Shown here: piece after piece, positions 59,273 to 64,000 of the stretch
How positions within the stretch are numbered: the stretch's first letter is position 1
Layout of the letters: every line of letters begins with the position of its first letter
NCBI GenBank assembly: GCA_007922225.1
Contig: ML679961.1
Span: 72,582,890 to 72,646,889, forward strand
DNA length: 64,000 bases
DNA from: Emydura subglobosa
Lineage: Eukaryota > Chordata > Testudines > Chelidae
Direction: 5' to 3'
Program-made: the position numbers and the translations under genes
Notes under the pieces: model-generated
Seen by the model: the letters and a program-made list of their open reading frames with translations, nothing else
The model's database searches: none
What the model was told of the DNA's origin: nothing

Positions 59273-60768
59273 TTCTTTTGTTGTGTTTAGCAATTTTCAA
59301 AGGGTCTGGTACAGGACTGGGAATGGGGAATGCTTATATCTGAATAGAGATTATTAGGGGTACACTCTAAGAGAATTAAGGGAATTTTGAGGAGGGAGTT
59401 GAATGAGAATTGAATAACAAAAATGATATATCAGGTATATAGGAGAAGGGTGTCTACCCTGTGAAAGAAGGTGATGTACTGAATGTGTGGGATGACCACC
59501 ACCAGTTTGGAAAGGTTTGTAAACTAGGACAAGAGGAATTGATAGGGAACAAGGACAAGCTTCCAGAAATGTATGGTAGTTGGTTGATCTGGGATGACAG
59601 TAGGTGAGTGACGAACAGACCATCCTTCTCTTCTTTAATAGACTGAGAAGTCATATCTGTTTAATATTGTTAACCAAATAAGAATGGGCCTTCAGGCAAG
59701 AAATAAGTTCACAACTAATAAAAATTACCTTAGCTAAATTAAACAGCTAGGTGGAACAATGCTATTACTATTCAACACTTCTTGTGCTGTGTTGCTGTCA
59801 GCTGTTAAATAAGTTGCTTTGTTTTACGTCAGAGGTAGCTGCATTTCACTGTTGGGTCAAAATGATTCCTGCAGTTTGTGAAGCGCACTGGAAGAGAAAA
59901 TGCTCTGCAAATACAATACCATTATAGTGAGCTCTGCTTCTGTGAACAGCCCTGAATGCATATGCTTCTATTATCTTTACCCCTTTGTTACCAGTCAGAC
60001 TTAATTATCTGATTCGACAGCTGGTTCCTAGTTTTCATGAAGCAGATCAAATTCAGAGCAGGGACTGCTTTCAAACCCCCCTCACTGGAGATTGCTTCCC
60101 TTCGTTATGTGGACAGCACTTAGCACATGAGTAATCAAATGATGAACCTGACTCTGGGCTCTAATAAGCAATTTGTGCTGTTTGATAAAATGATTTGCTG
60201 AATGGCAACACGGGAACCTAAATACATAATTGGGTCACATCTTGGAAGAGGTGCACATCTGGCCCATTGACTTGGTTTTTCAAATGTGCCTGATAGTGAA
60301 TCTCCTGCCTGCATATTTTATGTATAGGCAATGGCAGTAAAGGTAGGATATCTTGAAGTAGCTATTTTCACTGCTCTATAATTTTTTGGGGCTTTTATGA
60401 GTGACTAACACCGCATCTGTTTAAAAAAAAAACAAAAAACCCTTAGCATCAGTCATCCATTTAGTTGGTGGAAGAGGAAAAACCTCATTTTTCGAATTTC
60501 TCTTTAGCTTTGGAAGGAGAAGATTTAAAATACATTTTAAGATATGAATTTAAAAGCATAAAAAGTCACCCAAATTGCTGTTTGAGTTTATAGAAAAGCA
60601 TATAAATATTTTTCAGCTGCTTAATGAAACTAGTTTGCTAAACATGCTTCAGAGAATATGGGCTGAATTTGCAATGGTAAAATGCAGACTTCCCAAGGTT
60701 ATGTGCCAGTGCACATGAAGCCAAATTTTCAAAACAACTCAAGGCTGGATTTTGAAGTGCTCAGTGGA
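59273..60768. other. No gene seen
   Basis: Frames 59354-59623 and 59454-59654 are unsupported. Otherwise unassigned. Confidence 0.4.
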
Positions 60769-61190
60769 GCTGGTTAAGAATTTTTTTAAAAGTTTTGATG
60801 GAAAAGTTTTTCAGGTTGAGAGAGAGCTCCGAACCCAGAATAGTCAACGTCCTGGTAGTTAGTACAGTCCCCTGGGATGTGGGGACCCTGTTCTGAATCA
60901 GACACATCACCCTTTCTAAAACCCTTGAATCAGTTTTGACAAAACTTTTTCTTGGAAGCTTTTTCTGGTTTGGCCTGGCTGTTAGGGCACGCATCCAGGA
61001 TGTGAAAGACACAGCTTCAAGTCCGAAGAGAGAACCAGGCACAACAAGAACTTGAACCCGAGTCTCCCTTGTCCCAAGTAAGTGTCCTATCCTCAGGGGT
61101 GGTGGTATCTCTCTCTCTCTCTTTTTTTCTTTTTAAGACAAATTTTGAAAGGTCTTGATTTCATTCCACATCAGAATGGAAATCAGTGTT
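60769..61190. repeat. Foldback repeat with tRNA-like arms
   Basis: Left arm 'GTTAGTACAGTCCCCTGGGA' (about 60858) with GTGGGGACCCTGTTCTGAAT; right arm 'ACTTGAACCCGAGTCTCCCT' with GTCCCAAGTAAGTGTCCTA (about 61052-61090). The right arm reversed reads like the left, as in two tRNA-like modules facing each other. A TTTTGA-rich stretch and a CT tract (about 61109-61120) border it. Class unknown. Confidence 0.4.
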
Positions 61191-63002
61191 GGAAGTTCAG
61201 TTTTTTGTGAAACCAGGTTCTCATTTTCCCGTCAGCCCCAGTGCTCAACATTCACAATGGGGATATTCTTACAAGAACTCAGCTCTCATTTGGGCATCTA
61301 AGGAAGGCCATATTGTAACAATTATGACTGCATTTTCAGAGGGGTTTGAGCTCTTCCAAAAATCTGGCCCTTATTTTAGTACCTAAATGGGAGCTAAACT
61401 CTTTGAAATTTGGGCAGGCAAGTCTGAAGAACCCCAGACATGACGACACGAGTGTGTAATTATAATTAAGGGGGAAGTGTGGTGCAGGGTTCAGAACAGT
61501 CCTGAATTCTATTCCTGACTCTGCCACAAACTGGCTGGAAACTACAGATTATCAGCATAGCTCAGGTTTAGGCCTTCAGTCAGTGCAGGGTAGTTTTTCC
61601 TCCATACTCATCAGCACTGAAACTTGAGCAATAAACACTTCATGCATGTCTCTGCTGGCATGGGCCCTGTGACCCTGCAGAGTAAGGAGTTTGCTCTGCA
61701 GATGTAGGTTTGGCAGGATTATCTGAACTGGCCCTGGCTCCTGTTGTTACCTTTTTGCTGAATCAAAGACTTAATTTCCTAAGTATTAAATGAAGACTGT
61801 AAAAATAAATACATAAATCCAGCTTTCTGCTGTTCTTGCCATGATTTCTTTTCAGTCATCTTTTTGGTGCCACTTTGTGTCCTGAGAGAACAGAAATACA
61901 AGGCACTGTTCAGATTTTTTTTTTTTTTTTTTGGAAAAGAAATGGAACATGGGTAGATCCCAATCTCTGGGGACCCAGAAACAATTGCCATGACTCAGCC
62001 ACATCAGAAAGTCACCATCAATCATTCTTCTTGTTAACCAAACAAGCTGTCATTGAGAAATTCACTGTGGTAGTGAGCATTGTAAATACCACCTATAATA
62101 TTGATGCTATGCATCACACCCACCCAATATGCACCTGGTGATTTCACAGATGATTATGTTTCCTTAATTAGTGTGGAAAAGTCTATGAGGGCACCTTTAA
62201 AACTGTTCTGGACCTGAGGAACAGCAATGTTCATTTTAAACATTATTGGGATGTTACATTCAGCAATATTGCTGCTGAGGCAGCAGATATTTTGTGTGTG
62301 TGTGGTTTGGAGGTAGGGGAAGCACTTTACTAAGGATGTTCACATGAAAAATTTCTCTTTGATTTAGGATTTTAACTGCTCCTTCTGCTTATTTTCCATT
62401 TGTAGTCAACACATTCTGTTTGTGATCTCATCATCTCCTCTCCTGCAACCAAGTGTGATTTAAGAAATGGAACATTGATGCATTCCTATGGAAGAGGAGA
62501 TGGAATACTATGCACAGGGTGGGAGGGAATCCACATCTGATGAAAATACAGGTGACAGCATCCTTGTCAAAAGAGGGCAACTTTAAACTCCAAGGAGACT
62601 GCCTGGGAGATGCACTGAATCAGCATGTATTTTGTGTGCCTTTGTCCTCAGCCAGCCCCTCTTTGGTTAGCCCTGCCAATTTTTGCAACTGGAGCAGGAG
62701 ATTGATGGATGGAGCAGAAGTTGTGGGTGTCTTGTGTTGCTATTCCCACTTTCCAGGTAGACTTTCTGCCTCTCAGGGCCTGCTGCCTGGTATTACTCTC
62801 ACATCCAGTGCCATGCATCTAACTTGGTCTCTTCTGGAGGGAGAATAAACAGGAAGAGTAGAGGAATTCCTAAGCTGGGCAGGAAACAGTTTTCCAATCT
62901 TGTGAGAAACTGTTAAGATTTCCAAACATTTTCTCATTCTGAATCAGGACCAAAAATCTCAGAATCTTCATGACCCCAATATTCCAAATGTTCAGCTTAG
63001 GT
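61191..63002. other. No gene seen; T15 run
   Basis: Frames at 61186-61386, 61336-61527, 61779-61991, 61875-62141 and 62510-62848 show no domain. A T-run is at about 61916-61932. Confidence 0.4.
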
Positions 63003-64000
63003 CATAGGATCATAGAAGATGAGAGTTGGAAGGGACCTCAGGAGGTCATCTAGTCTAACCCCCTGCTCAAAGCAGGACTAACCTCAGCTAAATCATCCCG
63101 GCCAGGACTTTGTCAAGCCACAGCTTAAAAACATCTAAAGATGGAGATTCCACCACCTCCCTAGGTAACCCATTCCAGTGCTTCACCACCTTCCTAGTAA
63201 AAAACATTTTCCTAATATCCAACCTAGACCTCCCCCACTGCAACTTGAGACCATTATTCCTTGTTCTGTCATCTACTACTATTGAGAACAGCCTAGCTCC
63301 ATCCTCCCTGGAACCCCCTTGCAGGGAGTAAAAGGCTACTATCAAATCCCCCCTCATTCTTCTCTTTTGCACGCTAAACAAAGCTAGTTCCCTCAGTCTC
63401 TCCTCATAAGTCTTGTGCTCCATCCCCCTAATCATTTTTGTTCCCCTCCTCTGGATTCTCTCCAACTTGTCCACATCCTTTTTGTAGTGGGGGGCCAAAA
63501 CTGGATACAATACTCCAAATGTGGCCTCAACAATGCCAAATACAGGGGAATGATCACATCCCGCGATCTCCTGGCAATGCTCCTACTAATGAAGCCCAAT
63601 ATGCTATTAGCCTTCTTGGCAGCCAGGGCACACTGCTGACTCATATCCAGCTTTTTATCCACTGTTACCCCCAGGTCCTTTTCTGCAGAATTGCTGCCTA
63701 GATCGGTCCCCAGTGTGTAGCTGTGCATGGAATTCTTCCATCCTAAGTGGAAGACTCTGCACTTGTCCTTGTTGAATCTCATCAGATTTCTTTTGGCCCA
63801 ATTTGTCTAGGTCACTCTGTATCCTATCCCTACCTTCCAGGGTATCTCCCACTCCCCCTAGCTTACTGTCATCTGCAAACTTGCTGAGGGTGGAATCTAG
63901 CCCATCCTCCAGATCATTAATGAAGATATTAAACAAAACCGGCCCCAGCACCGACCCCTGGGGCACTCCACTTGTGACCAGCTGCCAGCTAGATCACTAC
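63003..64000 (-). mobile_element. CR1 LINE, continues beyond the window
   Basis: Plus strand starts CATAGGATCATAGAAGATGA, GAGTTGGAAGGGACCTCAGG and TCTAGTCTAACCCCCTGCTC, the antisense 3' end of CR1, and runs into reverse transcriptase sequence to the last base. It is the least diverged CR1 copy in the window by the length of its readable frames. Confidence 0.9.
63088..63966 (-). pseudogene. CR1 ORF2 reverse transcriptase, 3' part with two frameshifts
   Basis: From its 5' side: '[19 protein letters not shown]' (63966), intact catalytic box FADD (63868-63879) followed by SKLGGV; then, after a frame change near 63780, '[18 protein letters not shown]' and '[19 protein letters not shown]'; after another change near 63480, '[18 protein letters not shown]' and '[16 protein letters not shown]', ending 'LDKVLAGMI' and a stop at 63088. 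Catalytic Asp residues remain, but two frameshifts stop it making protein. Upstream portions lie outside the window. Confidence 0.85.

Noticed and set aside
61109..61132. CT/T tract as a splice acceptor polypyrimidine tract
   Set aside because: No exon-like frame follows it, and it borders a repeat.
1..64000. CRISPR arrays, operons, ribosome binding sites or prokaryotic defence systems
   Set aside because: No regularly spaced repeats and no bacterial gene organisation; the sequence is vertebrate nuclear DNA.

Overview
This window looks like non-coding nuclear DNA from a turtle, with a crocodilian as the second choice. The evidence is repeat content: several CR1 LINEs of the chelonian type, PIF-Harbinger elements and small MITEs whose ends read GTCTACACT with TTA target duplications, and MIR/CORE-SINE remnants. 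Base composition is AT-rich, microsatellites are frequent, and a 100-base N run (29802-29901) marks an assembly gap. I could not recognise any exon of a host protein-coding gene, any rRNA or tRNA gene, or any CRISPR array. Nearly every open frame is either a decayed transposon frame or a chance frame. Family names come from memory of repeat consensus sequences and were not checked against a library.

Layout. 1-4450 is a stack of four elements: a CR1 fragment, an opposite-strand non-LTR retrotransposon fragment, a PIF-Harbinger DNA transposon with both of its genes in recognisable but broken form (a Myb/SANT protein and a DDE transposase, convergent), and a CR1 3' end. 5.4-9.3 kb holds three MITEs and a possible LTR-like repeat. 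9.3-23.4 kb is mostly unassigned sequence with MIR pieces, palindromic short repeats and a GC-richer patch with a 192-codon open frame. 23421-26350 is a CR1 copy of about 2.9 kb, minus strand, with endonuclease and reverse transcriptase remnants. 27.2-29.0 kb is a MITE cluster with one MITE inside another. 31.4-32.4 kb is a retrovirus-like or LTR-like segment with a short open frame carrying a strong membrane segment. 33-52 kb is mainly unassigned, with small CR1, SINE-like and palindromic pieces. 52244-53125 is a CR1 3' portion. 56260-56572 is a hAT-type MITE with a perfect 8-bp target duplication. 63003-64000 is a CR1 copy running off the window.

How the parts relate. No host pathway is visible. 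The relationships seen are between transposons: the broken Harbinger copy has an end that matches 13 of 15 bases of the MITE at 7041, consistent with a parent/passenger relationship, and CR1 copies of more than one subfamily and age are interleaved with the DNA transposons, giving a relative insertion order. I found no convincing undescribed system; the most informative objects are the Harbinger stack, the hAT MITE with its preserved target duplication, and the ambiguous membrane-segment ORF near 32 kb.
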